Part shown: positions 54,035-62,192 of the stretch, one piece after another | Numbering within the stretch: position 1 is the first letter of the stretch | Layout: the number at the start of each line of letters is the position of its first letter | NCBI GenBank assembly: GCA_963802635.1 | Contig: CAWDJJ010000001.1 | Span: forward strand, 1,116,001-1,180,000 | DNA length: 64,000 bases | Source of the DNA: CAVTLG01 sp963802635 | GTDB lineage: Bacteria; Chloroflexota; Ktedonobacteria; Ktedonobacterales; Ktedonobacteraceae | Reading direction: 5' to 3' | Notes under the pieces: generated by a model | What the model was told of the DNA's origin: nothing | Databases searched by the model: none | Seen by the model: the letters and a program-made list of their open reading frames with translations, nothing else | Program-made: the position numbers and the translations under genes

Positions 54035-54595
54035 TCAAGGTGTCGCATTGTCGTTGGCGAGAAATGCAAAGAGTTCATCCCACGGATAGGGGCCAGGACA
54101 AAAGCTACGGTGGACCGGGTCTATCGAATAGTGCCCAGTAATACCGCCGTGCGCATCTGCCCACCGTTGGGGAATACCATGACGGTTACAAATATGTTGG
54201 ATCAAACGAAAACTGGCAGTGGCCTGAAGAGCGGTCAGGTGATCTGCATTATCGCGCTGTGGTTTCACATGCTCGATTGAGATGGTCACATAATTCGGGT
54301 TGAGGCTCCGCGACCACCATGCATCATGATGTATACCATCACCGGCTATACCACTTATACCTGACACAAAGCCATTTCCGTAAGCCCCATCTTGCTCATC
54401 TACACACTGGACTACCTCACCACGCAGACCGACGATATAATGGGTACTCGACTCCACTGTTTGGAAAAAGTACCCGACCTCCCGCGCACTGCTGAATCCC
54501 GCTGTACCATGAATAATAATCCACTTCGCGTGATGACCAGAGCGGCCAGGGAAGTAGCTTTGCGAAGGTATCCACAGAGCATTTGCTTCATCCAT
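54035..54595 (-). CDS. N-acetylmuramoyl-L-alanine amidase (Amidase_2 type)
   Basis: 186 aa. Zn-dependent amidase fold: IIIHGTAGFSSAREVGYFF carries the first metal His, STHYIVGLRGEVVQCV is the following strand, SIEHVKPQ the next His region, and GHYSIDPVHRSFCPGPYPWD holds the last ligands and the typical DP..R.CPGP..PWD ending. It cleaves the lactyl-Ala bond of peptidoglycan. No signal peptide is visible, as in phage endolysins, but no phage genes surround it. Start ATG 54595 follows AAGGAA. Confidence 0.88.
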   Translation of the reverse strand: MDEANALWIPSQSYFPGRSGHHAKWIIIHGTAGFSSAREVGYFFQTVESSTHYIVGLRGEVVQCVDEQDGAYGNGFVSGISGIAGDGIHHDAWWSRSLNPNYVTISIEHVKPQRDNADHLTALQATASFRLIQHICNRHGIPQRWADAHGGITGHYSIDPVHRSFCPGPYPWDELFAFLANDNATP

Positions 54596-55100
54596 CGTAC
54601 TATTTCCTTGGGAATTTGTAATGTTTCTCCATCTATAAAGGTGAAGAGCAACTTTTTTCTCTCTATTTTATGCAGCTTCGCGCAACCTGTGTCTACAAGA
54701 TTTTCTGGGCAGAGGAAAAATACGCCTTTTTCTATACCCAAAATATGCGCTATATGGTATTATATTTGCTGATCATATACCTCTCCTTCTTTAGTATTTT
54801 AGGTATGTGCGAAGTGTTGATGACAAGGTTCTATTCCCTTACAGTCAAATTCCTTGCAGTCAAATGAGCCGAAGGCGAGAAGCTTCCGACCAGACTGCCT
54901 GCCAGCAGGGAGAAGCGACAGCCTGCGTCAGCAGTCTGCATTCTGAATGCATATGGGTATGAATTGCTGTATGTCTATAGATATTATTAGCCAAGATGTC
55001 CCATGTAATTGCACCACTTCGATACATAGGCTACAATGGCAGAGGTCTCGTGCTCACTCAACTCACAACAACACAGCAGCCTGCTTGTGCGGAGGAATGA
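54596..55100. other. Intergenic stretch with family P repeat
   Basis: 505 bp between divergent genes. It holds family P copy D (54850-54960). The sequence at 54730-54790 is AT-rich and may carry promoters for both directions, but no consensus pair is convincing. GGAGG at 55090-55094 serves the roadblock gene. Confidence 0.5.
54850..54960 (+). repeat. Family P repeat, copy D
   Basis: Begins TTCCTTGCAGTCAAATGAGC (a diverged form of the family start), contains GATG/AATGAGCCGAAGGCGAG, and ends TTCTGAATGCATATGGGTAT. The 13 bases GAATTGCTGTATG that follow also occur after copy F. Confidence 0.65.
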
Positions 55101-55466
55101 ATGGTTGATCTGAAACAAATGCTTGGTCGCTTCTTATCAATTCCCGGCGTGCGCCAGGCAATCCTGGTCGGTCGGGATGGTTTACTCATCGAGGGCATGA
55201 CACGCGAAGGCAAAGAGGACATGGAGGCAGTTGGAGCGATCACGACCACTGGATTAAGTACCGCAGAGGCGCTAGGGAAGGAGATCGCACGAGGAAGCGT
55301 GGTGGGTATGCTCATGGAATATGAAAACGGGTTAGTGAGTGTCGATCCTCTGGGAGACTTTGCTTTAATGGTTACTCTTTCTGATAATGCCTCAAATATT
55401 GGTCGCGTACGCCATTTGGTGAAGGCAAGCCGTAATGAAATTCTAGAGGCTCTGGATATAGCGTAG
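55101..55466 (+). CDS. Roadblock/LC7-domain protein (MglB-like)
   Basis: 121 aa, one roadblock/LC7 fold: the N-terminal helix LKQMLGRFLSIPGVRQAILV, strand GRDGLLIEGMTREGKEDMEA, then AITTTGLSTAEALGKEIARG and the final helices. Such proteins dimerise and act as GTPase-activating or exchange partners of MglA-type GTPases. It is first in a module with a second roadblock protein and an MglA-like GTPase (55664-56749). GGAGG is six bases before ATG 55101. A family P repeat separates it from the second gene. Confidence 0.88.
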   Translation: MVDLKQMLGRFLSIPGVRQAILVGRDGLLIEGMTREGKEDMEAVGAITTTGLSTAEALGKEIARGSVVGMLMEYENGLVSVDPLGDFALMVTLSDNASNIGRVRHLVKASRNEILEALDIA

Positions 55467-55476
55467 CGCAAATGAT

Positions 55477-55609
55477 ATTGCCTTGCATTCAGATGAGCCG
55501 AAGGCTAGCCACCTCCTTTCTGTCAGATGAGCCGAAGGCTAGAAGCGTCAGCTTCGTTTCTGACAGTCCAAGAGGGACGGCAGTGGTGTTTCTGAATGCT
55601 TATGGGTAT
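55477..55609 (+). repeat. Family P repeat, copy E
   Basis: 133 bp from ATTGCCTTGCATTCAGATGA to TTCTGAATGCTTATGGGTAT. The inside repeats CAGATGAGCCGAAGGCTAG twice and has the hairpin AGAAGCGTCAGCTTCGTTTC. It starts 10 bases after the stop of the first roadblock gene. Confidence 0.8.
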
Positions 55610-55663
55610 GAGAATGGTATACGATAGCTTATGCCAGACGTGTACACGGAGGACGACGCGTCC

Positions 55664-56158
55664 ATGGAACAATTAACAAATCTTGTCATTTCTGATCGTG
55701 AATTGACCACAATTACTGCTGTGTTGACGAAATTAATGAATGATACCAATGCCACTTCAGCTATGTTGATTGATAAAAGTGGGCAGGTTGTGGCGATACA
55801 GGGTTCGGGCACGCGACGCAACGCCACCACGCTGGGTGCTTTGCTTGCTGGTGTCTTTTCCTCATCGCGCGAAGTTGCGAAGTTACTCAATGAAAAGGAT
55901 TTTCGCCACATCTTTCAGCAGGGCGTGCAGGAAAGTATTTATACCTCTATGGTCGAGGAGCAGTGGCTGTTGGTGATTATCTTTGACAAACTCACACATA
56001 TTGGGTTGGTCAAAGTGCTCTCGAAAAAGGCTTCCGATGAATTAGGGCGTGTTTTGGAGCGTGTGCGCACTGATACGACACGGACAAAATCTTCCGTGCT
56101 CAATCTTCAGTTTCGTTCCTCCGTTGAGGATACCATTGATCTGCTTTTCCGTGATTAG
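55664..56158 (+). CDS. Roadblock/LC7-domain protein, second copy
   Basis: 164 aa from ATG 55664, with GGAGG at 55648-55652; an earlier in-frame ATG at 55631 lacks a ribosome site and would give 175 aa. The core LTTITAVLTKLMNDTNATSA-MLIDKSGQVVAIQGSGTRRN is a roadblock/LC7 strand-helix pattern, followed by LGALLAGVFSSSREVAKLL and VEEQWLLVIIFDKLTHIGLV. It ends in a charged helix (RVRTDTTRTK) and short tail that may contact the GTPase. It is 15 bp upstream of the MglA-like gene, a tight operon. Confidence 0.86.
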   Translation: MEQLTNLVISDRELTTITAVLTKLMNDTNATSAMLIDKSGQVVAIQGSGTRRNATTLGALLAGVFSSSREVAKLLNEKDFRHIFQQGVQESIYTSMVEEQWLLVIIFDKLTHIGLVKVLSKKASDELGRVLERVRTDTTRTKSSVLNLQFRSSVEDTIDLLFRD

Positions 56159-56173
56159 GGGAACCTGCTACCT

Positions 56174-56749
56174 ATGGCTCTCATTAATATTGCAACTCAC
56201 GAGATTCACTGCAAGATCGTCTATTACGGGATTGGTTACTGTGGTAAAACCACGAACTTACAACATGTTCATCGCAGCATCCATCCCAATGCTCGTGGCG
56301 ATATGCTCTCGATAGCAACGGAGACAGAACGAACGCTGTTCTTCGATTTCTTGCCTCTGGACCTGGGAACAGTCCACGGCTTTCGGACGCGTTTTCATCT
56401 CTATACGGTTCCCGGCCAGATTCTCTACGAGCGCACACGCCTGGCAGTGCTCAACGGCGCTGACGGTATTGTGTTTGTGGTTGATTCGCAGGCAGAGAAG
56501 TTCGAAGAAAACATACAGAGTATCTCCGAGCTAGACGCGCATATGCGCCGTCTGGGCAAGGATCTGATGGCATTTCCGCTCGTTATGCAATGGAACAAAC
56601 GCGATATGCCCAACGCGCTACCACTGAATGTACTGGAACGCTATCTCAATCGTCGCCGTATCCCTAGCTTTGAAGCCATTGCAGCCCAGGGCAAAGGTGT
56701 ATTTGCTACGTTGCGTGCTATCAGCAAAAGTGTCATGAGCCAGTTGTAG
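56174..56749 (+). CDS. MglA-like small GTPase
   Basis: 191 aa Ras-like GTPase. The G1 P-loop GIGYCGKTTNLQ is at about 19-30, TERTLFFDFLPLDLGT provides the switch region, YTVPGQILYERTR is the G3 segment (VPGQ in place of DxxGQ, as in MglA), VMQWNKRDM is G4, and the tail is FEAIAAQGKGVFATLRAISK. MglA-type proteins set cell polarity and motility or branching growth, with MglB/roadblock proteins as activators. The gene order roadblock-roadblock-MglA supports that pairing. In a filamentous Ktedonobacteria-like host the process could be hyphal polarity; this is inference. Confidence 0.92.
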   Translation: MALINIATHEIHCKIVYYGIGYCGKTTNLQHVHRSIHPNARGDMLSIATETERTLFFDFLPLDLGTVHGFRTRFHLYTVPGQILYERTRLAVLNGADGIVFVVDSQAEKFEENIQSISELDAHMRRLGKDLMAFPLVMQWNKRDMPNALPLNVLERYLNRRRIPSFEAIAAQGKGVFATLRAISKSVMSQL

Positions 56750-56820
56750 CATGCTACCTTCGGAAGTTGCTCTGAGTACCGGGGAGTACGTGTAGTCTTC
56801 ATCTAAGCAATTTCCGAGGC

Positions 56821-57285
56821 TTAACCGCGCAAGGTGGCGATCAAACGTTTGGGCTTAAGCAGCAGATCCAGCGCGTTCACAGGTCCATATACCAGTACGT
56901 CTGCCGCCTGTAATGTGCGCATCGCTATACCTTCGGGCGTCATGATCACGACTCCGATAGTTGCCAGACGCAGCATGCCATTGTCATTGATGCCGTTGCC
57001 AAAGGCGATAACGTTCGTTGGACCAAGCTGCTGGACATAACGCATCTTCTCATCTCCACGATTGATCATGTGCAAGGGTAAGTCAAACGTGTGCTCAAGT
57101 TCGTCCGTATTGCCATGTGTGCCTGCTGTCAGCAAATGGATGGAGATTTGTCGGGCTAGTGTCTGCAAGCGCTCTGTCACACCAGGCACAGCCACGCCAT
57201 CGACGGCCAGGGTCCCGTTAACATCGAAAACTGCATGTTGCAACTCGACTACTCCGCGTTGAGGAATATCAATTTTGATCGTCAC
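56821..57285 (-). CDS. HAD-superfamily soluble P-type-ATPase-like protein
   Basis: 154 aa from a GTG start at 57285 (GAGG upstream). The catalytic loop is FDVNGTLAVDG (DxNGT variant of DxDGT). A second Thr in LLTAGTHGN and the acidic motif GNGINDNGML near the end complete the HAD core; there is no cap. The LPLHMINRGDEKMRYVQQLG block resembles the phosphorylation half of P-type ATPases (the KdpB/ZntA type), but it has no membrane parts, so it is a free phosphatase or phosphotransferase of unknown substrate. It converges with the MglA module and has no linked partner. Confidence 0.84.
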   Translation of the reverse strand: MTIKIDIPQRGVVELQHAVFDVNGTLAVDGVAVPGVTERLQTLARQISIHLLTAGTHGNTDELEHTFDLPLHMINRGDEKMRYVQQLGPTNVIAFGNGINDNGMLRLATIGVVIMTPEGIAMRTLQAADVLVYGPVNALDLLLKPKRLIATLRG

Positions 57286-57661
57286 GTATGTTGCCTCTAC
57301 CTTCTTGCTCGTTTGCTATATTGCTGGTTCCCTCTAAAGCATAGCTCAACAGGCAACACTCGTGCAAGGTCTACCTTCCGCTGGCGGCAGATATTAGCTG
57401 TATATTTCCTTGTTCTTTCTCCCTTTTTTTGAAAAATGGCCTGTTACCACGTCTTCTTTTTTGTTGGACTCTTTCTCGTTTGAAAGTACACCTTCTCCGT
57501 TTTTCTTGTCTTTTATTCGCCCGTAAATTGGAATAGTAGATAGAGATTACTGAGTAATACACATTGAAACATGGAACACATATCTTCTATTTCCCTACTG
57601 TATAGTAGGATAGGATAGTCCTACTTCGTTGTATCAGGATATGTCGTGGAAAGGTGTGCAT
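57286..57661. promoter_or_regulatory. Divergent control region with overlapping dyads before the pseudokinase gene
   Basis: 376 bp without a gene. At 57594-57624 CCTACT, AGTAGGA and TCCTAC occur in turn, so two mutually exclusive hairpins can form. GGAAAGG at 57648-57654 serves ATG 57662. The rest is T-rich, with a T-rich/pyrimidine tract at 57410-57510 that is unexplained. Confidence 0.45.
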
Positions 57662-59047
57662 ATGACTCCATACAGTGACGATCTCTCTGGTATGACTATC
57701 GGGAATTTCACGCTAGGCGCGTGCATTAATATACAAATGTCTCTTTATCGTGCTCGTATGCGATCAGCTCACGCTGGGGCCGCCAGCTCTTACGTCACTG
57801 TGAAAAGCTTTCCACTTGCTCCTGTGGCGAATTATCGTGCCATGCTCAGTGAGGTACAGCAAGAGCTTGCCAGGCTTCAGAGTATTCGCCATCAACATAT
57901 CGTCGCGCCTCTTGCATCTGACCTACACAATGGGACTCTGTACGTCATTTTTCCGTATCATGAGGATATGACAAGCCTGTTTGAAAGTCTGGCGATCCTA
58001 CCTTTTGAGCGCAGACTGGATTTTATTCGCATATATATCCATGATATAGCTAGCACGCTGGATTATTTGCATGCCGAGGGAGTTGTGCATCAACATATAT
58101 ATCCTGGCAATCTGCACCTTTCGGCGCAGGGTCAACTCTTGCTAACAGGTTTAGATGAAACCCTAGCCACAACTATTGAGTCTATCATTGTACGTTACCG
58201 CAAGGTTACGCATATGGCACCAGAAATGCTACCACCCGTTCCTGACCAACGTGTTGATATTTACGCGTTTGGCATCGTCATCCATCAACTATTCAGTGAA
58301 GATACTTCTTTCGGACTGGAGCGCAACCAGCAGTTGCCGGTCATCTATCTGTATAATCTCTATCCTCTTTCGGCCATTCACGCGGTTTTGAGCAAGGCTA
58401 CCGCCAGTAATTATCTGGAGCGTTATCTCAGCGCGAGTATGCTCTATCAAGATTTAAACGTGGCTATCGACAGAGATAGACCTGCTCTACAGGATGCAGC
58501 GGCAGTTGCTGCGGCATCCGCAGCAACCGTCAATGCCAGCAGGACGCGCCACAGGCACCTGCTATTCCCAGGATGTCTTATTGCGTGTAGTTTGATAATC
58601 ATCCTGCTATTGGTGGGCACAGTTGTCCGACAGATGGTTACGGCCTCGTCACACGCACCATCCATACCAACAGCACATGGGACGGTCATACCCGCAGCCT
58701 CCACGGCGGCCACATCATCGTCGGAGGAGCAAGCCAAAAGCGCTGTCTTACAATACTACAATGACATTAATACAGCGCACTATCGAACCGCCTATAATCT
58801 TTTGGACCCCACGTATCAGCAAACTCACCCATACGCAACGTTTGTCCGGGGCTATGCAAGCACCATCTCGGACACTGTTTCCTTTCAAAGCGTGACCGCG
58901 ACTGCAAGTAATACATTCACTATGGTGCTAACCATTCAGGCTAAAGAGCAAGGTCGGCAAGATCTTACACAGTACACGTGGTCTGGTATTGTGCACATGG
59001 TGGACGGCGCGTGGAAAATCCTGCAACAAAGCCAGACCAGGACATAG
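57662..59047 (+). CDS. Transmembrane pseudokinase with extracellular NTF2-like tail
   Basis: 461 aa from ATG 57662, chosen for GGAAAGG seven bases upstream; a TTG at 57629 would add 11 residues. The kinase-like domain (about 10-270) keeps Lys48 in YVTVKSF, but the catalytic loop is HQHIYPGN (His145 where Asp of HRD belongs, Tyr147 in place of Lys) and DFG is GLD, so it is catalytically dead by the usual criteria. APE is retained as MAPEM. Then comes an Ala-rich cytoplasmic linker, a membrane segment (about 303-325, LIACSLIIILLLVGTVV), a Thr/Ser linker, and a C-terminal domain (EEQAKSAVLQYYNDINTAHY, FVRGYASTISDTV) of the lumazine-binding/DUF4878 type found on outside faces. It may act as a scaffold or ATP-binding sensor. 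Confidence 0.86.
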   Translation: MTPYSDDLSGMTIGNFTLGACINIQMSLYRARMRSAHAGAASSYVTVKSFPLAPVANYRAMLSEVQQELARLQSIRHQHIVAPLASDLHNGTLYVIFPYHEDMTSLFESLAILPFERRLDFIRIYIHDIASTLDYLHAEGVVHQHIYPGNLHLSAQGQLLLTGLDETLATTIESIIVRYRKVTHMAPEMLPPVPDQRVDIYAFGIVIHQLFSEDTSFGLERNQQLPVIYLYNLYPLSAIHAVLSKATASNYLERYLSASMLYQDLNVAIDRDRPALQDAAAVAAASAATVNASRTRHRHLLFPGCLIACSLIIILLLVGTVVRQMVTASSHAPSIPTAHGTVIPAASTAATSSSEEQAKSAVLQYYNDINTAHYRTAYNLLDPTYQQTHPYATFVRGYASTISDTVSFQSVTATASNTFTMVLTIQAKEQGRQDLTQYTWSGIVHMVDGAWKILQQSQTRT

Positions 59048-59083
59048 TTCGCCTGTTACTAACTTCACCGGTCCCTTGGCAGT

Positions 59084-59111
59084 GCGCTACCAATGCGAGC
59101 ACTGGTAGCGC
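59084..59111 (+). terminator. Perfect 9-bp hairpin after the pseudokinase gene
   Basis: GCGCTACCA (59084-59092) and TGGTAGCGC (59103-59111) with a ten-base loop. No T-run follows. It lies between convergent genes and could end transcription of either one. Confidence 0.55.
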
Positions 59112-59169
59112 TTACCGGGATATGCTTGACATGAACACTAAGAACCCAACACCTGCACTGCTAGTTTAC

Positions 59170-59625
59170 TCAATATCCAGATGGATAACGAGGGGTGTAT
59201 TCTCGCTCGAAGTTGCTGCACTGAGCCTCGGCCTTGACCTGACAAGTGAACTCTGTTTTATAGCTGAATGGTATCTGCTGTCCCATTTTAATATTGCTCC
59301 CACTGAATATCGGCTTATTCTGTACGAGATCTGTGACAACAACTGTCCAGGAAGTATTGTCACTTGGTGCGGTAATCTTTGCGGTGCCCTGTACATTCAT
59401 CCAGAACGTCGGGAACTTCTGGGAGACATAACTTCCATGCCCCTGTTGGACAGGCACATGAATATCTGTAGAAACGGCTATCTGCTTCACACCTTCAATG
59501 CGATGATTGTTTTCGAGCTGTTCTAGCTTATTCAATACCTTCTCATCAACTCCCAGTTGGGATGCGGTTTGTTGAGAAAAGCTTTTCAATGCACTATTGA
59601 TATCCGGTGTTGCATGTGTAGTCAT
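59170..59625 (-). CDS. Small soluble protein of unknown function
   Basis: 151 aa from ATG 59625, AGAAGGG upstream. The first 45 residues are helical (NSALKSFSQQTASQLGVDEK, LEQLENNHRIEGVKQ) and the rest is beta-rich (HVPVQQGHGSYVS, WTVVVTDLVQNKPIF, FTCQVKAEAQCSNFEREYTP). It has two cysteines and no signal peptide. I do not recognise the family. A long plus-strand frame (58978-59526) overlaps it but has no ribosome site and hydrophobic, irregular composition, so the minus gene is preferred. Confidence 0.62.
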   Translation of the reverse strand: MTTHATPDINSALKSFSQQTASQLGVDEKVLNKLEQLENNHRIEGVKQIAVSTDIHVPVQQGHGSYVSQKFPTFWMNVQGTAKITAPSDNTSWTVVVTDLVQNKPIFSGSNIKMGQQIPFSYKTEFTCQVKAEAQCSNFEREYTPRYPSGY

Positions 59626-59991
59626 CGTAGTTACCCTTCTTTTTTGACAGGCTCCACGAAGGAGTCATGGGCGTTTTTCCTCTCAGCTTCGTTTTTGGAG
59701 AACTGAGCGCGTTACATACATGCGCTACAGGTAAATTTCTAGCGATTAGAGAAAACGTACTATATCTCTTCATATTCATACAATCACGACCATACAATTT
59801 TTGGACCTATCAATATATAGCATAGATCAATGGAATAAATCAATAGCGCAATCCTTCCCTATAAATAGATCTGGCATACTAGCCTGGTGATTATATGAAT
59901 ATTTTTCGAAGGCATCGTCAATAAACAAAGGACTGAATGATTTCTTCGATTTTATCCAATGGAATGGTCTCCTATTGCACATCCCGTGAGA
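59626..59991. other. Intergenic stretch, AT-rich, without a supported gene
   Basis: 366 bp. It holds the upstream region of the minus gene at 59170-59625 and AT-rich sequence around 59800-59900. No promoter pair, repeat or terminator stands out. Confidence 0.4.
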
Positions 59992-60858
59992 TCATGAGCC
60001 ACTTGAGAGGGGCTTGATCCCAAGGACCGTGGTAAAATGGAGAACCCCACAAAACGTTTCACTCTTCATGTCGATCAACGCCTGCCACAGCGTTTTTTCA
60101 AAAGCTTCGGACGTAATGAGGCCAAGCTTCGTCAGAACGGACTTCATCTGATATCCAGTTATTTCGATATTATGATACTGGTCGGCCCAGGCATCCATAT
60201 GCGCTGAATATTCCAGCGCATGCGGCTGTAATCGAACGTGGTGATAGCCCTGTTTGCGTAAGAAGTGAGGGAAAACATGCATCATCCCTATCGAATTTCC
60301 ATCGGGAGAAAATCCATATCCGGCTTGCCAGAGAGAACGGGTGAAGAGAGCCATGAGGTGATTGACCGCCGTACTACTCGTGATCCCCCCATCAACGGCT
60401 TCCGTAAGGCGAAGGATGCCGCCGGGACGCAGAATACGAGTGCATTCATGGAGAAATGGAGGCCAGGTGTCCCGTTTGAGAACCCCCACCAGGAACCGCC
60501 CATTCACGACATCAATGGACGCATCAGGAAACTCCAATGGCTTGGTGAGATCCATCACCCCAAAGGACGCATTGAGCAACTGTTGTGAATGTGCCCGTGC
60601 ATTGGCGTAATCAACCATGCTCCTGCTGATATCAACGCCTTCGACTTCTGCCTCAGGCAAGGCAAAAGCGGTATCGAGTACCCACCCACCGGGACCACAG
60701 CCAAGATCGAGCAGATGAGAGAGGGAAGCGTGATCAGCTATCCCAGAAAGTGGTCCTCCCATGACACCCGTCATAGTATGATCCTGGTTGATTAAGCGGA
60801 CCAGTTCGGTTGGACTTTCAGAATCAAAGATATACGTATTCGTTAATGATGGTTCCAT
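59992..60858 (-). CDS. Class I SAM-dependent methyltransferase
   Basis: 288 aa from ATG 60858 (AAAGGG upstream, and the natural start MEPSLTNTYIFDSES); a longer frame to 61023 adds 55 residues of unlikely sequence. The SAM motif I is LLDLGCGPGGWVLDTAF at about 51-67, the acidic loop EVEGVDISRSMVDYA, and motif III LRPGGILRLTEA. The family is the general methyltransferase 11/25 group, with many members in Ktedonobacteria secondary metabolism. The substrate cannot be told. It stands alone, divergent from modA across 213 bp. Confidence 0.88.
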   Translation of the reverse strand: MEPSLTNTYIFDSESPTELVRLINQDHTMTGVMGGPLSGIADHASLSHLLDLGCGPGGWVLDTAFALPEAEVEGVDISRSMVDYANARAHSQQLLNASFGVMDLTKPLEFPDASIDVVNGRFLVGVLKRDTWPPFLHECTRILRPGGILRLTEAVDGGITSSTAVNHLMALFTRSLWQAGYGFSPDGNSIGMMHVFPHFLRKQGYHHVRLQPHALEYSAHMDAWADQYHNIEITGYQMKSVLTKLGLITSEAFEKTLWQALIDMKSETFCGVLHFTTVLGIKPLSSGS

Positions 60859-61071
60859 CGAGACATGCCCTTTCTGCACAGGAGAAATGTGCTTCTTTCG
60901 CGTAAGTTCTTCTATTATATACCTCTCTTCTGCATGCAACAACCTGTTTGGGGTGATCATATTCTTCGGAGGGGAGAATCTATACATCCCAAGATGAGTT
61001 ATTCCCTTGACCTTCTTCCTCAACTCTCATATACTCAATATGTGAATATTCAATGATGGAGGAGTATATCA

Positions 61072-62106
61072 ATGAAACATGCGCGTAAGTCGCGACGCTA
61101 TCATCTCGTGCTAACAGTTTCTTTATTCTCTGTGCTAACCTGTTTTTGTGTGCTCTTCAGCGCCTGCGGATCTTCCCCCGCAGCGAACTCATCATCAACG
61201 CCCACCGCGAAACCCGGTGGACAGGTGCAGGTGATGTATGCAGCCTCGCTGGAAAGTATCATGGAGAATAAGGTCGCGCCAGCATTCAAGCAGAGCACGG
61301 GCTACACCTTTGAGGGCGAGGCGAAGGGTTCGTTGGCGCTGGCTAACGAAATAAAAGGTCATTTGCATCGCCCGGATATTTTTATCAGTGCCTCCCCGGC
61401 GGTCAATAAGCAATTAATGGGGTCGGCCAACGGCAACTACGTCTCCTGGTATCTCAACTTCGCGCACTCCGAGATGGTCATTGGCTATAACCCGCACAGC
61501 CGTTTCGCTAGTGATTTCCAGGCTGCGGCCAAAGGAAGCAAGCCATGGTACCAAGTATTGGAAGAGCCGGGCATACGTCTGGGAAGAACCGATCCCATCC
61601 TTGATCCTAAGGGACAGGCGACGATTTATTTGATGGAACTGGCCCAGAGCTATTATCACCAGCCAGGTCTGGCCCAGAAGATTCTAGGTGCTAACGAGAA
61701 CACCAGCCAGATCTTCCCCGAAGAAGAACTGGTAGCGCGCCTGGGAGCCGGGCAGCTCGATGCGGGCTTTTTCTACATTAACGAGGCCAAAGCCGCGAGC
61801 ATCCCCTCAATCACCTTGCCCAGCCAGATCAACCTGGGCGATCCCTCACTGGCCTCGACCTATGCCACCGTTACCTGGACTAACCCACAGACGAAGCAAG
61901 TCAGCAAGGGTGGCCCTGTCGTCTTTACGCTGACCATTCCGAGTACGTCACAGAACCCAGTAGGAGCGCTGGCCTTTGCCAATTTCCTACTCTCATCCCA
62001 GGGCCAGAGCATCCTACTTAGCAACGGGCTATTGTCTACACCGTTCAAAGCTTCAGGTGATGCCAGTGCCGTACCTCAATCGTTACAGAAGTATATTTCA
62101 AGTTAA
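61072..62106 (+). CDS. modA: Molybdate/tungstate-binding lipoprotein of an ABC transporter
   Basis: 344 aa. Signal peptide with lipobox LFSAC (Cys near 34), a Ser/Thr linker, then a periplasmic-type binding protein: MYAASLESIMENKVAPAFK, GEAKGSLALANEIKGHLHRP, DIFISASPAVNKQL, EMVIGYNPHSRF, LGRTDPILDPKGQATIYLME. The last segment, with GRTDP.LDP.G, is typical of the WtpA/archaeal-type members that bind molybdate or tungstate tightly. ATG 61072 follows GGAGGAG. First gene of modABC. Confidence 0.9.
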   Translation: MKHARKSRRYHLVLTVSLFSVLTCFCVLFSACGSSPAANSSSTPTAKPGGQVQVMYAASLESIMENKVAPAFKQSTGYTFEGEAKGSLALANEIKGHLHRPDIFISASPAVNKQLMGSANGNYVSWYLNFAHSEMVIGYNPHSRFASDFQAAAKGSKPWYQVLEEPGIRLGRTDPILDPKGQATIYLMELAQSYYHQPGLAQKILGANENTSQIFPEEELVARLGAGQLDAGFFYINEAKAASIPSITLPSQINLGDPSLASTYATVTWTNPQTKQVSKGGPVVFTLTIPSTSQNPVGALAFANFLLSSQGQSILLSNGLLSTPFKASGDASAVPQSLQKYISS

Positions 62107-62107
62107 T

Positions 62108-62171
62108 ATTGCCTTGCATTCAGATGAGAAATATGCTACCGCACATTTCTCATCTGAATGCTTATGGGTAT
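62108..62171 (+). repeat. Family P repeat, copy F, between modA and modB
   Basis: GCATTCAGATGAGAAAT pairs with ATTTCTCATCTGAATGC over 17 perfect base pairs around a 12-base loop, then TTATGGGTAT. It begins two bases after the modA stop and ends before the modB ribosome site; a hairpin in this position could stabilise the modA transcript or lower modB expression. Confidence 0.8.
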
Positions 62172-62192
62172 AAGGAAAGAAGGAATTGCTGT

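Noticed and set aside
54035..54595. Amidase as part of a prophage
   Set aside because: No holin, portal, tail or integrase gene is nearby; only the enzyme fold is phage-like.
58978..59526. 182-codon plus frame after the pseudokinase gene
   Set aside because: No ribosome site, starts inside the pseudokinase gene, and opposes a better minus-strand gene.
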